Positions 1-6,050 of a DNA stretch of 6,359 bases are shown in pieces (positions within the stretch are counted from its first letter, which is position 1; each line of letters begins with the position of its first letter). Both the position numbers and the translations under genes were made by a program. The DNA lies in NCBI GenBank assembly GCA_010030605.1, contig RHCK01000100.1, positions 1 through 6,359 of the forward strand, given 5' to 3'. This DNA comes from Acidimicrobiia bacterium. Its GTDB lineage: Bacteria > Actinomycetota > Acidimicrobiia > Acidimicrobiales > Ilumatobacteraceae. The notes under the pieces are model-generated. The model was not told the DNA's origin. It was given only the letters and a program-made list of their open reading frames with translations, and made no database searches.

Positions 1-320
1 TCGGCGAGACCACCCTGCTCCCCGCGGGTCCAGCGACTCTCGCATTACGCACCGGAGCGGCACTCCTACCGACCGCCGTGTACTTCACTGATCGCCGAGA
101 TGGCCACCTCGGGGTCATACGGCCTCCGGTTCCATGCGAGCGGCAGGGGCGTCTCCGTGACGACGTTCGACGATTGACCGCCGACGTGGCGGCAGAGTTG
201 GAAGTTCTCATTCGGCGTGCACCGGAGCAATGGCACCTATTGCAGCCGAACTGGCCATCGGATCCTGGCTACCCATTCAGCGTGGCGTCCGATCATCCGA
301 GCCCGAACGATCACCTTTAG
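1..320 (+). CDS. PIM-type lipid acyltransferase, C-terminal fragment
   Basis: The frame is open from the left edge (first full codon at 3) to TAG at 318-320, giving the last 105 residues. The fragment contains LPAGPATLALRTGAALLP followed by AVYF, and near the end RAPEQWHLLQPNWPSD. Both blocks are characteristic of the LpxL/HtrB-like acyltransferase family, in particular actinobacterial phosphatidylinositol mannoside acyltransferases, which move a fatty acyl chain onto a mannose of PIM at the inner face of the membrane. Family members are about 300 residues, so roughly 200 residues, including the HX4D catalytic motif, lie to the left of the window. A GTG at 78 is internal to the conserved block and is not a start. 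The PimA-like gene at the right edge supports a PIM role. The exact acceptor is inferred from family and context. A plain lauroyl-type acyltransferase is the alternative. Confidence 0.88.
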   Translation, partial: GETTLLPAGPATLALRTGAALLPTAVYFTDRRDGHLGVIRPPVPCERQGRLRDDVRRLTADVAAELEVLIRRAPEQWHLLQPNWPSDPGYPFSVASDHPSPNDHL

Positions 321-323
321 GCT
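318..323 (+). promoter_or_regulatory. Candidate -10 hexamer (TAGGCT) for leaderless lipoprotein mRNA
   Basis: TAGGCT fits the actinobacterial -10 pattern TANNNT, and six bases separate it from the GTG at 330. A transcript starting the usual distance downstream would begin on that GTG. Its first three bases are the stop codon of the acyltransferase. No -35 match is visible at 16-18 bp. The operon could instead be read through from the acyltransferase gene. Confidence 0.35.
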
Positions 324-329
324 CTCTGC

Positions 330-1001
330 GTGCCCCACCCGTTCGCCCGTCGCGCTCTCGTCGCGCCATTGCTCCTCCTGATCGCCTCATGTGGGGCATC
401 CTCCAGTCAGACGATCGTTCTTCGTAACGCCGACGACATTCAGGTCATGACACCAGAAGAAGTCGCCGCAATGAGAGCCACGGCGACCACCGTTGCTCCG
501 GGTTCATCGGACCCGGGAGACACCACACCCACCGATGCCACATCGACGTCCGACGACACCATCCCCTTGAATCAGGACGACCGTCCGCCGGAATTGAAAC
601 TCTTCGACGCGTACGCGAAATTCCGCGGTTGCATCGAGGACTCAGGAGAAACGATTCGGGGCAATCTTCAGGACCCGAACAACCCCGCTTACCAAGACCC
701 GGCGTATCTCGAGCTCGTTCAGAAGTGCGCCGCTCGCAGCGACATCATCAATGTTCTCAACGAGGTTCAGGCGACGAGGACCTCGCTCACACCGGATCAG
801 ATTCAGGAACGAAACGAAGCCTTCAAACTTCTCAGCGAATGCTTGAAGAAGCGAGGTTGGAAGATCGAAACGGCGACGGACGCCCAAGGGCTCATCAACC
901 CGACAACGTTCCAATCGGCCGACGGAGACCTGAACGACCGGGATATCAATCAATGTCTCAGCGAAACCGGCATCAACGATGCCATCGAAAACGGAGGATG
1001 A
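330..1001 (+). CDS. Lipoprotein with duplicated Cys-x4-Gly module, export-operon partner
   Basis: A 223-residue predicted lipoprotein, first gene of the ABC export operon. The N-terminus has Arg7-Arg8, a hydrophobic stretch (9-19) and the lipobox I-A-S-C with Cys21, so the mature protein should be lipid-anchored on the outer face of the membrane. Residues 50-77 are a Thr/Ser/Asp/Pro-rich flexible linker. The rest forms two similar modules: C101-IEDSG-ETI with a partner C133, and C171-LKKRG-WKI with a partner C209. This suggests an internal duplication and two disulfides (inference). The pattern resembles small actinobacterial secreted proteins with a C-(M/I)-R-x2-G segment often found beside MacAB-like transporters (recalled, not searched). 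GTG at 330 is the only usable start: the same frame is closed by the acyltransferase TAG at 318-320, and the next Met lies past the lipobox. No Shine-Dalgarno is evident. The stop abuts the adaptor start. Substrate and function are unknown. Confidence 0.85.
   Translation: MPHPFARRALVAPLLLLIASCGASSSQTIVLRNADDIQVMTPEEVAAMRATATTVAPGSSDPGDTTPTDATSTSDDTIPLNQDDRPPELKLFDAYAKFRGCIEDSGETIRGNLQDPNNPAYQDPAYLELVQKCAARSDIINVLNEVQATRTSLTPDQIQERNEAFKLLSECLKKRGWKIETATDAQGLINPTTFQSADGDLNDRDINQCLSETGINDAIENGG
993..998 (+). promoter_or_regulatory. Ribosome-binding site of the adaptor gene
   Basis: GGAGGA is a strong Shine-Dalgarno sequence 3 nt before ATG 1002. It lies inside the last codons of the lipoprotein gene, so translation of the two is probably coupled. 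It fixes the adaptor start, although the spacing is shorter than the usual 5-9 nt. Confidence 0.7.
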
Positions 1002-3158
1002 ATGAGCGCTCGGAACAAAATCCTCGCCGGTGTCTCGGCGATCCTTGTGGTGTTACTGGCAGTCGTCGTGGGCCGTTCGGTCGGTGGCGGAGGCGACTCC
1101 GATTCGACGCTCTTGATCACGCCCCGACTCGTCGAGCGTCGCGATTTGAAAGATGTGCTCACGGTCAGCGGTGAGGTGCGACGCGACGAGACGCGCAAGA
1201 TCAACTCCGCGGTGGATGGAAAGGTGAGTTTCATCGACGTCGAAGACGGTGAGACCATCAATGAAGGAGACGCGATTCTGGCCCTCGACGGCCGTGCATC
1301 GGTTGCCGTCGCCGGTGACTTCTCCTTCTACCGGCGCCTTTCCGTCGGTAGCGTCGGACCGGACGTTCGTCAACTCGAGGAGATCCTGAAGAACTCCGGT
1401 TTTTCGATTCGAAACCCCGACGAGCTCTTCACCGAGGAAACGCGCCAAGCGCTGGCCGCCTGGCAACGCGAGCGGTCCTACGGCGGTGCGACACCCGAAG
1501 GTGACGAAACTCTGACCGTAGGCCTGCTCGGGAATCAGTCGGCGTACAGCGTGGGCAAGGCGAACACGGTCGCGTTCACCGTGGTGCCGTCGGTCCCCAG
1601 CGTGTCGGGCTCGGGGGCGCATCCCCGCGTGGCGCTTCCCGTCATCGGGATCAGCGTGAATCGAACCTCGGCCAACGAGGGCGACACCTTGACGTACACC
1701 ATCACGTCGTCGGCGGCACCGTCGTCCGACCTGTCGATCGCCATCGCCACGGGTGGCGACGCGACCGAAGGTGACGACCCGAACGATGGTGACGATTACT
1801 CCGAGATTCTCGGCAACATCACCTTGCCCGCCGGTCAGACGTCGGTCTCCTTCACCGTCGATCTGTTCGTCGACAACGTCATCGAGGACCAAGAGGACCT
1901 CACCGTGACACTCACCGAACAGTTCGGAACGGATCCGAATTACGACGTCGGCCCCACGAATCAGGTTCGCACCGTCATCGCCGCCAACGGCTCGGATCTC
2001 GACCCACGCCTCTCGGTGACCGCCAGTAACCAAACGGTCGATGAAGGCGGCACCGTCACCTTCACCGTCCGCACGACCGTCGAATCGAATCGAGACATCG
2101 ACTTCGAAGTCTCACTGTCGGGAACGGCCGCGGGCGACGCCGATTACGTGGTTCCCGACGACGACTCTTATTCGATTCCGGCCGGTTCGACCAGTACCCA
2201 GATCCAGATCCAGGCGCGACGCGATGATGCCGTCGAGGGAGACGAAACCCTCGTATTCACGATCCTGCCCGATGTCCCCGCCGCCGGTCGAAGCGCCGAA
2301 TATTCCATTGCGGAATCGGCGTCGGTGTCGGTCGTCATCCAAAGCGCGGATCTTCCCGAGATGACTCTCCTCGGCGGAGGCACCGTAGCCGAGGGTCGAT
2401 CGGGTTCTTTCCGAATCGTCGCCGACGCACCGGTCACCGAGGACACCTCGGTCAATTACCAGATCAGCGGTACGGCACAAAATGGCGTTGACTTCGACGT
2501 TCTCACCGGAACCGTCATCATGCGCGCGGGTACTTCGAGCGTCACGGTGCCCGTGAACTTCATCAACGACGACGTGATCTTCGAGCCTTCGGACATGATC
2601 GTCGCCGACTGGCCGGCGCGCGTGGGTTCGGTCGACGTCGACGAGGGAGAGTTCGTGCTGCAAGGTGCGACCATGCTGAATCTCACCGAACCTCAATTCA
2701 CGATCACCATGAAAGTCAGCCCCACCGATCGCGCCGAACTCGAGGTGGGCCAAAAGGTGATGGTCGACTTGAAAGTCGGTGGCCAGATCCTTCCGGGTGT
2801 CATTTCCGAACTGGACGACAGCGCCACCATCGGCGCGCAGGGTGAGGAAACCTACGAAGGCACGGTGCAAGTCGAGGGAGAGTTCTCGGCGGTCGATGGA
2901 GCGACGGTATCCATCGATGTCACATTGGCCGAAGTCAACGACGCATTGGTCGTTCCGGTGGCCGCGGTCCTTCGCTCGGCCGATGGTGACCTGGTGCGCG
3001 TCGTCAATGATGCCGGCACCATCACGCGTCTTCCGGTCGTGATCGGTCTGATCGATGGCGAGTGGGCCGAAATCGTCGAAGGACTCAAGGGTGACGAACT
3101 CGTCGTCGTCGACATCGAGTCCGGTTCACCGGCCCAGGACTCCGGCGAAGGCGGTTGA
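1002..3158 (+). CDS. MacA/HlyD-like export adaptor with peptidoglycan-binding and three Calx-beta domains
   Basis: A 718-residue periplasmic/extracytoplasmic adaptor of an ABC export system. Residues 8-24 form a single N-terminal membrane anchor. Residues 37-62 look like the first barrel strand pair (VLTVSGEVR), and 66-98 are the first lipoyl half (G-K-V-SFIDVEDGETINEGDAI). Residues 111-157 are a PG_binding_1-like domain (GSVGPDVRQLEEIL, then FTEETRQALAAWQRE). A Gly/Ser/Val/Pro linker (about 174-216) follows, then three Calx-beta-like repeats (217-305, 335-424, 451-533). The scaffold resumes with a second lipoyl half (PARVGSVDVDEGEFV, 538-552), the second barrel part (565-600) and a membrane-proximal domain (about 617-703; ALVVPVAAVLR near 648-658). 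Actinobacterial adaptors of this type usually carry the peptidoglycan-binding domain in place of the coiled-coil hairpin and are shorter. The Calx-beta block is the unusual addition. Start ATG 1002 follows GGAGGA and directly abuts the lipoprotein stop. It should act with the ATPase and permease encoded just downstream; the substrate is unknown. Confidence 0.9.
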   Translation: MSARNKILAGVSAILVVLLAVVVGRSVGGGGDSDSTLLITPRLVERRDLKDVLTVSGEVRRDETRKINSAVDGKVSFIDVEDGETINEGDAILALDGRASVAVAGDFSFYRRLSVGSVGPDVRQLEEILKNSGFSIRNPDELFTEETRQALAAWQRERSYGGATPEGDETLTVGLLGNQSAYSVGKANTVAFTVVPSVPSVSGSGAHPRVALPVIGISVNRTSANEGDTLTYTITSSAAPSSDLSIAIATGGDATEGDDPNDGDDYSEILGNITLPAGQTSVSFTVDLFVDNVIEDQEDLTVTLTEQFGTDPNYDVGPTNQVRTVIAANGSDLDPRLSVTASNQTVDEGGTVTFTVRTTVESNRDIDFEVSLSGTAAGDADYVVPDDDSYSIPAGSTSTQIQIQARRDDAVEGDETLVFTILPDVPAAGRSAEYSIAESASVSVVIQSADLPEMTLLGGGTVAEGRSGSFRIVADAPVTEDTSVNYQISGTAQNGVDFDVLTGTVIMRAGTSSVTVPVNFINDDVIFEPSDMIVADWPARVGSVDVDEGEFVLQGATMLNLTEPQFTITMKVSPTDRAELEVGQKVMVDLKVGGQILPGVISELDDSATIGAQGEETYEGTVQVEGEFSAVDGATVSIDVTLAEVNDALVVPVAAVLRSADGDLVRVVNDAGTITRLPVVIGLIDGEWAEIVEGLKGDELVVVDIESGSPAQDSGEGG
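1650..2600 (+). repeat. Three tandem Calx-beta-like domain repeats in the adaptor
   Basis: The repeats cover adaptor residues 217-305, 335-424 and 451-533. Each begins with an (N/D/A)-E-G motif (NEGDTLTYTI at 225, DEGGTVTFTV at 347, AEGRSGSFRI at 463). Each has a central D-D/D-Y/D-F turn (DGDDY 262-266, GDADY 378-382, NGVDF 494-498) and a Gly-led edge (LPAGQTSVSF, IPAGSTSTQI, MRAGTSSVTV). Each ends in an acidic segment (DNVIEDQEDL 291-300, DDAVEGDETL 408-417, DDVIFEPSDM 523-532). These are Calx-beta hallmarks, and in that family the acidic residues can bind calcium. The repeats are divergent in sequence, so this is an old duplication or serial acquisition rather than a recent DNA-level repeat. 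The third lacks the usual closing (T)-V-x-L strand and runs straight into the second lipoyl half. Confidence 0.82.
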
Positions 3159-3163
3159 CCGTC

Positions 3164-3883
3164 GTGAGCGACGTCGGAATGCAGGAGTCTTCGACGCACG
3201 AAGTCTTGATGCAATTGGACGGCGTGTCTCGCTGTTACGGCAGCGGTGAGGCGACCGTGTGGGCGCTACGTGACGTGTCGTTGTCCATTCGTTCCGGGGA
3301 CTTCGTGTCCATCGTCGGACCGTCGGGAAGTGGCAAGTCAACCATGCTCGGCCTGTTGGGATGTCTCGACGTGCCGACGTCGGGCACGATCACGGTGGGG
3401 GGAGTCGAGGTGACTCGACTGGCCGACGGACCTCGAACGTTGGTCCGTGGTCGAAGCATCGGTTTCGTTTTCCAACAGTTCCACCTCATCCCTCACCTCG
3501 ACGCGTTGGGAAACGTCGAAACCGCTTTGCTCTACCGTGACCTACGCCCAGCGGAACGACGAGAGCGCGCGATGGCGTCCTTGGAGCGAGTTGGTTTGGC
3601 ACATCGCGGAGACCATCGTCCGGTTCAATTGTCGGGCGGCGAACAGCAACGTGTCGCCCTGGCGCGGGCCCTTGTCACCGAACCCAAGATTCTGCTCGCC
3701 GACGAACCAACCGGTGCATTGGACACGAAGAATGCGGCCAACGTGATGGAGATTCTTGGTGGCTTGCAGTCCGAGGAGAGAGCAGTCGTGATCGTCACGC
3801 ACGACACCGGCATCGCCAACTCGGCGGCCCGAAAAGTGTCCATGCTCGATGGTCGCATCGTCTCCGACGAGGTGTTGCGATGA
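3164..3883 (+). CDS. ABC transporter ATP-binding protein, MacB/LolD type
   Basis: The cytoplasmic ATPase that powers the export complex, about 239 residues and complete. From the GTG start: Walker A GPSGSGKST (52-60), then GLLGCLDVPTSG, the Q-loop FVFQQFHLIPHL (Gln104), the signature LSGGEQQRVALARAL (156-170), Walker B ILLADEPTGALD (Asp180, Glu181) and the H-loop IVTHD (His213). Every catalytic element is present. The layout matches the MacB/LolD/FtsE class, whose ATPases pair with MacB/FtsX permeases. The segment after the Q-loop reads LDALGNV, where family members usually have LENV. The start is uncertain. GTG 3164 has AAGGCGG 9 nt upstream and leaves 5 bp after the adaptor stop. TTG 3155 would give a 4-bp TTGA overlap, and ATG 3179 would remove five residues. 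The 3' end overlaps the permease start by 4 bp, indicating one operon. Confidence 0.95.
   Translation: MSDVGMQESSTHEVLMQLDGVSRCYGSGEATVWALRDVSLSIRSGDFVSIVGPSGSGKSTMLGLLGCLDVPTSGTITVGGVEVTRLADGPRTLVRGRSIGFVFQQFHLIPHLDALGNVETALLYRDLRPAERRERAMASLERVGLAHRGDHRPVQLSGGEQQRVALARALVTEPKILLADEPTGALDTKNAANVMEILGGLQSEERAVVIVTHDTGIANSAARKVSMLDGRIVSDEVLR
3869..3874 (+). promoter_or_regulatory. Ribosome-binding site of the permease gene
   Basis: GAGGTG lies 5 nt before ATG 3880, inside the ATPase gene. It supports the 4-bp ATGA overlap start and coupled translation of ATPase and permease. Confidence 0.6.
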
Positions 3884-5067
3884 ATGTTTTTCGCGATCTC
3901 GTTCGCGTGGCGATGACCGGCTTATTGGCCCGCAAGATTCGAACGCTGCTTCTTCTCCTCGGCCCGATGATCGGAGTCGCAGCCATCATTGCCGCGGTCG
4001 GACTGACGGATTCGGCGAAGGGTGACCTCAAGGCGAAGGTCGCCGAGTTGGGCACCAACCTGATCGAGGCGTCGGCCTCGAGTTCGTTCGGGGGTCAGAA
4101 TCCCACATTGCCCGAAGATGTCGTCGAACGGGCGCTCACCGTCACGACGGTCGAGAGCGTCGCCCCGATCGTCGAGCTGTCGAACATCATCGTCACCCCA
4201 TACGAAGAAGCACGCGAGAAGTACGAAACCGTTCCGATTCCGGTGGTCGCCGTGACGCCCGAACTACCGGACGTGCTCGAAGTGCCGCTCGTGGGAGGGC
4301 GATGGATCAACGATTTCGACGAACAGGCGGGGGCCCGCAGCGCCGTGATCGGTGTCGGGCTCGCACGGGAATTCGGGGTTCTTCCCGAGGAACTCCGAAC
4401 CATCGATATTGGCGGCCATGACTACACGGTGGTGGGAGTTCTCGATTCCGTTCAGCTCGAACCGGGTTTCGACACCGCCGTGTTCATCCCGTTCTCCCGA
4501 GCTGAAAGCGATTTTCTCGACGACGACATTCTCCCGAACAAGATCTACGCCCGTGTCGATCCGAATCGTGTGGACGAGTCGGCCGACGCGTTGACCACCG
4601 CCATCAGCCTCGGAGGACCGGACGAGGTCAAAACGGATGTCAAGAGCGAAGCCCTCGAGTTGGCGGCCCAGTCGGATCGACAACTCCAACTGATCGTGGT
4701 GTCCATGGGGCTCCTCGCGATCATCGTGGGCGGACTCGGCATCGCCAACGTGATGTCGATTTCGGTGATTCAACGCTCCGCAGAAATCGGAATCAGACGC
4801 GCCCTCGGACACACCCGACGGATCATCGCGGTCCAGTTCCTTCTCGAGGCGATCGTCGTCGGGGTGATCGGTGGCGTGTTCGGTGTTTTGCTCGGGATGT
4901 TGTCGATCTTCATCGGAGCGTCGATCGCCGGGTGGGTCTTCGTGATGGCCCCGTGGCTCGCGCCGGCCGGCATTCTTCTGGCGATCACGATCTCGGTGAT
5001 GGCTGGCCTGTATCCCGCACGGCGGGCGGCTCGCCTCGAACCGTTGGAGACCCTGCGCTTGGGCTGA
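3880..5067 (+). CDS. MacB/FtsX-type ABC transporter permease
   Basis: A 395-residue inner-membrane permease with the four-helix MacB plan. TM1 is about 22-43. A large extracytoplasmic MacB-PCD domain (about 44-268) contains VVAVTPELPDVLEVPLVGGRW and VIGVGLAREFGV. TM2 is about 270-294, TM3 about 318-347 and TM4 about 361-380. The FtsX signature regions are visible as NVMSISVIQRSAEIGIRRALG (290-310; cytoplasmic loop contacting the ATPase) and GLYPARRAARLEPLETLR (376-393). Families of this type use the ATPase cycle to move the extracytoplasmic domain and work with a periplasmic adaptor, here the upstream 718-residue protein. Start ATG 3880 overlaps the ATPase stop by 4 bp and has GAGGTG upstream. 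Length is typical for the family. Candidate substrates (antimicrobials, peptides, lipids, lipoproteins) cannot be told apart from sequence. Confidence 0.95.
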   Translation: MNVFRDLVRVAMTGLLARKIRTLLLLLGPMIGVAAIIAAVGLTDSAKGDLKAKVAELGTNLIEASASSSFGGQNPTLPEDVVERALTVTTVESVAPIVELSNIIVTPYEEAREKYETVPIPVVAVTPELPDVLEVPLVGGRWINDFDEQAGARSAVIGVGLAREFGVLPEELRTIDIGGHDYTVVGVLDSVQLEPGFDTAVFIPFSRAESDFLDDDILPNKIYARVDPNRVDESADALTTAISLGGPDEVKTDVKSEALELAAQSDRQLQLIVVSMGLLAIIVGGLGIANVMSISVIQRSAEIGIRRALGHTRRIIAVQFLLEAIVVGVIGGVFGVLLGMLSIFIGASIAGWVFVMAPWLAPAGILLAITISVMAGLYPARRAARLEPLETLRLG

Positions 5068-5068
5068 G

Positions 5069-6007
5069 TCAGCGATACAGGTCGAAGAGTTCGCCGATGG
5101 CCTTGACCTGCCCACCCGTGGTGCTCGACATGACGGCGATTGGCTCGACACCAATGTCTCGCCACCGGGCGAGTCCATCTCGAACGGCATCGGCACCACC
5201 GGCCAAGGTGCAATCCGACAGCCATTCATCGCTCATCAACGATGGGAGATCTTCGGAGCGTCCTTCGGCGATCGCGGTTTCGATGGCGTTCATCTCTTCC
5301 ACGTATCCGGCGGCTTTCCAGTAATTGCGGTAGTTGGGCAGTTTGACGTAGGTGGTCATCGTTCGCCGGTTGATGGCCGCCGCCGCGGTGACGTCATCGT
5401 CGATGACGGTCGGGATCATGTTCGCCAGATAGAAACCGTCGGCGATCGCACTGTCGGGCACCTTGCGAACCTGCTCGCTGGTGTGTCGGAAACTGGCATT
5501 GGCCCACAAGGCACCCTGACCAATGTCGGCCGCCAGAGCCAGCATGCGATCCCGAAGAGCGGCAACGTAGATCGGCGGTAGCTCGCCTCCGTACTTCGCG
5601 TTCGACCTCAGAGCGTCGACGAAACCACGCATATCGGACAGTGGGGGACCCATGGTGGCACCGGTACGTCGAACCATCGGTTCGTGACTGACACCGAGCC
5701 CCAATGCGAACCGACCGCCGGACACTTCGTGGGTGTGACTCGCCAGGGCGCCGATCTCACCGACCGAATTGCCGTAAATGCCTTGTATCGCCGTGTAGAA
5801 GCGAATCGTCGACGTCTCATGGGCCAAACTCACGCACAGACCGAGAGCACCTCCCAAACTGGGGCAGGCCAGGGCGGGAAAACCCAGTTCCTCGGCCCGG
5901 GTGGCCAACTCCAGGATCTGTCGGCGCTTTCCGGGCGAGGCCACGATCGACAGGGCGGGCAAATTGGTCTTCGACGAGTTGCGATCGGACGGGTCACTCA
6001 GCGACAT
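5069..6007 (-). CDS. Luciferase-like monooxygenase family (F420-type) oxidoreductase
   Basis: A 312-residue TIM-barrel oxidoreductase of the LLM superfamily, which uses F420 or reduced flavin. Visible marks are ELATRAEELGFPAL (33-46), a strand-helix segment ending EVSGGRFALGLGVSHEP (94-110), which is the typical GLG-x-S-H-x-P cofactor-pocket motif, and PPIYVAALRDRMLALAADIGQGAL (144-167; the usual YVAALGPRML region). The C-terminal DIGVEPIAVMS is the final barrel strand. In actinobacteria most such proteins use F420, but the cofactor and substrate cannot be named here. I chose the ATG at 6005-6007 (MSLSDPSDRN): the longer frame to 6082 would run antisense into pimA, and a TANNNT hexamer sits exactly at leaderless distance. 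It is convergent with the permease (stops 1 bp apart) and divergent from pimA, so it is not part of either operon and may be unrelated to PIM synthesis. Confidence 0.9.
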   Translation of the reverse strand: MSLSDPSDRNSSKTNLPALSIVASPGKRRQILELATRAEELGFPALACPSLGGALGLCVSLAHETSTIRFYTAIQGIYGNSVGEIGALASHTHEVSGGRFALGLGVSHEPMVRRTGATMGPPLSDMRGFVDALRSNAKYGGELPPIYVAALRDRMLALAADIGQGALWANASFRHTSEQVRKVPDSAIADGFYLANMIPTVIDDDVTAAAAINRRTMTTYVKLPNYRNYWKAAGYVEEMNAIETAIAEGRSEDLPSLMSDEWLSDCTLAGGADAVRDGLARWRDIGVEPIAVMSSTTGGQVKAIGELFDLYR

Positions 6008-6013
6008 GGCTCG

Positions 6014-6019
6014 ACCGTA
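6014..6019 (-). promoter_or_regulatory. Candidate -10 hexamer (TACGGT) for the oxidoreductase
   Basis: On the minus strand TACGGT fits TANNNT and is followed by six bases and then the ATG at 6007, so a transcript would begin on the start codon. No Shine-Dalgarno is present in the 43-bp gap and no convincing -35 is seen, which is common for actinobacterial leaderless promoters. Confidence 0.45.
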
Positions 6020-6028
6020 GCCGAGGTC

Positions 6029-6048
6029 GGACTCGCTAACTTGAGTCC
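6029..6048. promoter_or_regulatory. Inverted repeat GGACTC-N8-GAGTCC around the pimA -10
   Basis: A perfect 6-bp inverted repeat with an 8-nt centre holds the candidate pimA -10 hexamer TAACTT. A dimeric repressor bound here would block pimA transcription. A 6-bp repeat in a 43-bp gap can arise by chance, so this is only a candidate operator. Confidence 0.25.
6037..6042 (+). promoter_or_regulatory. Candidate -10 hexamer (TAACTT) for pimA
   Basis: TAACTT matches TANNNT with eight bases before ATG 6051, placing the transcript start within about two bases of the start codon. There is no Shine-Dalgarno upstream, so pimA is probably leaderless. No clear -35 is visible. This would give pimA its own promoter, separate from the acyltransferase gene about 5.7 kb upstream. 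Confidence 0.45.
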
Positions 6049-6050
6049 CC

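Noticed and set aside
318..332. Read-through fusion of acyltransferase and lipoprotein, which share a frame split by one TAG
   Set aside because: The lipoprotein has its own signal peptide and lipobox, and the acyltransferase ends at its usual conserved tail, so two separate proteins are expected.
1053..2033. Long minus-strand open frame (326 codons) antisense to the adaptor
   Set aside because: It is Arg/Asp/Gly/Val-rich with no recognisable domain, and lies opposite a gene with clear domains. High GC makes such shadows common.
2112..2870. Minus-strand open frame of 252 codons antisense to the Calx-beta repeats
   Set aside because: Composition is biased (His/Arg/Asp/Val), no motif, and the plus-strand frame has the conserved repeats.
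3155..3163. TTG start of the ATPase gene overlapping the adaptor stop
   Set aside because: Possible as a coupled TTGA overlap, but the GAAGG is only 3 nt away and TTG is rarer; GTG 3164 was preferred. It is not excluded.
5063..5073. Palindrome GCTGA-G-TCAGC across the two stop codons
   Set aside because: It follows mainly from two convergent TGA stops; a one-base centre cannot form a hairpin and there is no T-run, so it is not a terminator.
4264..5229. Minus-strand open frame of 321 codons across the permease and oxidoreductase ends
   Set aside because: It runs through two genes with strong family motifs and has no motif of its own.
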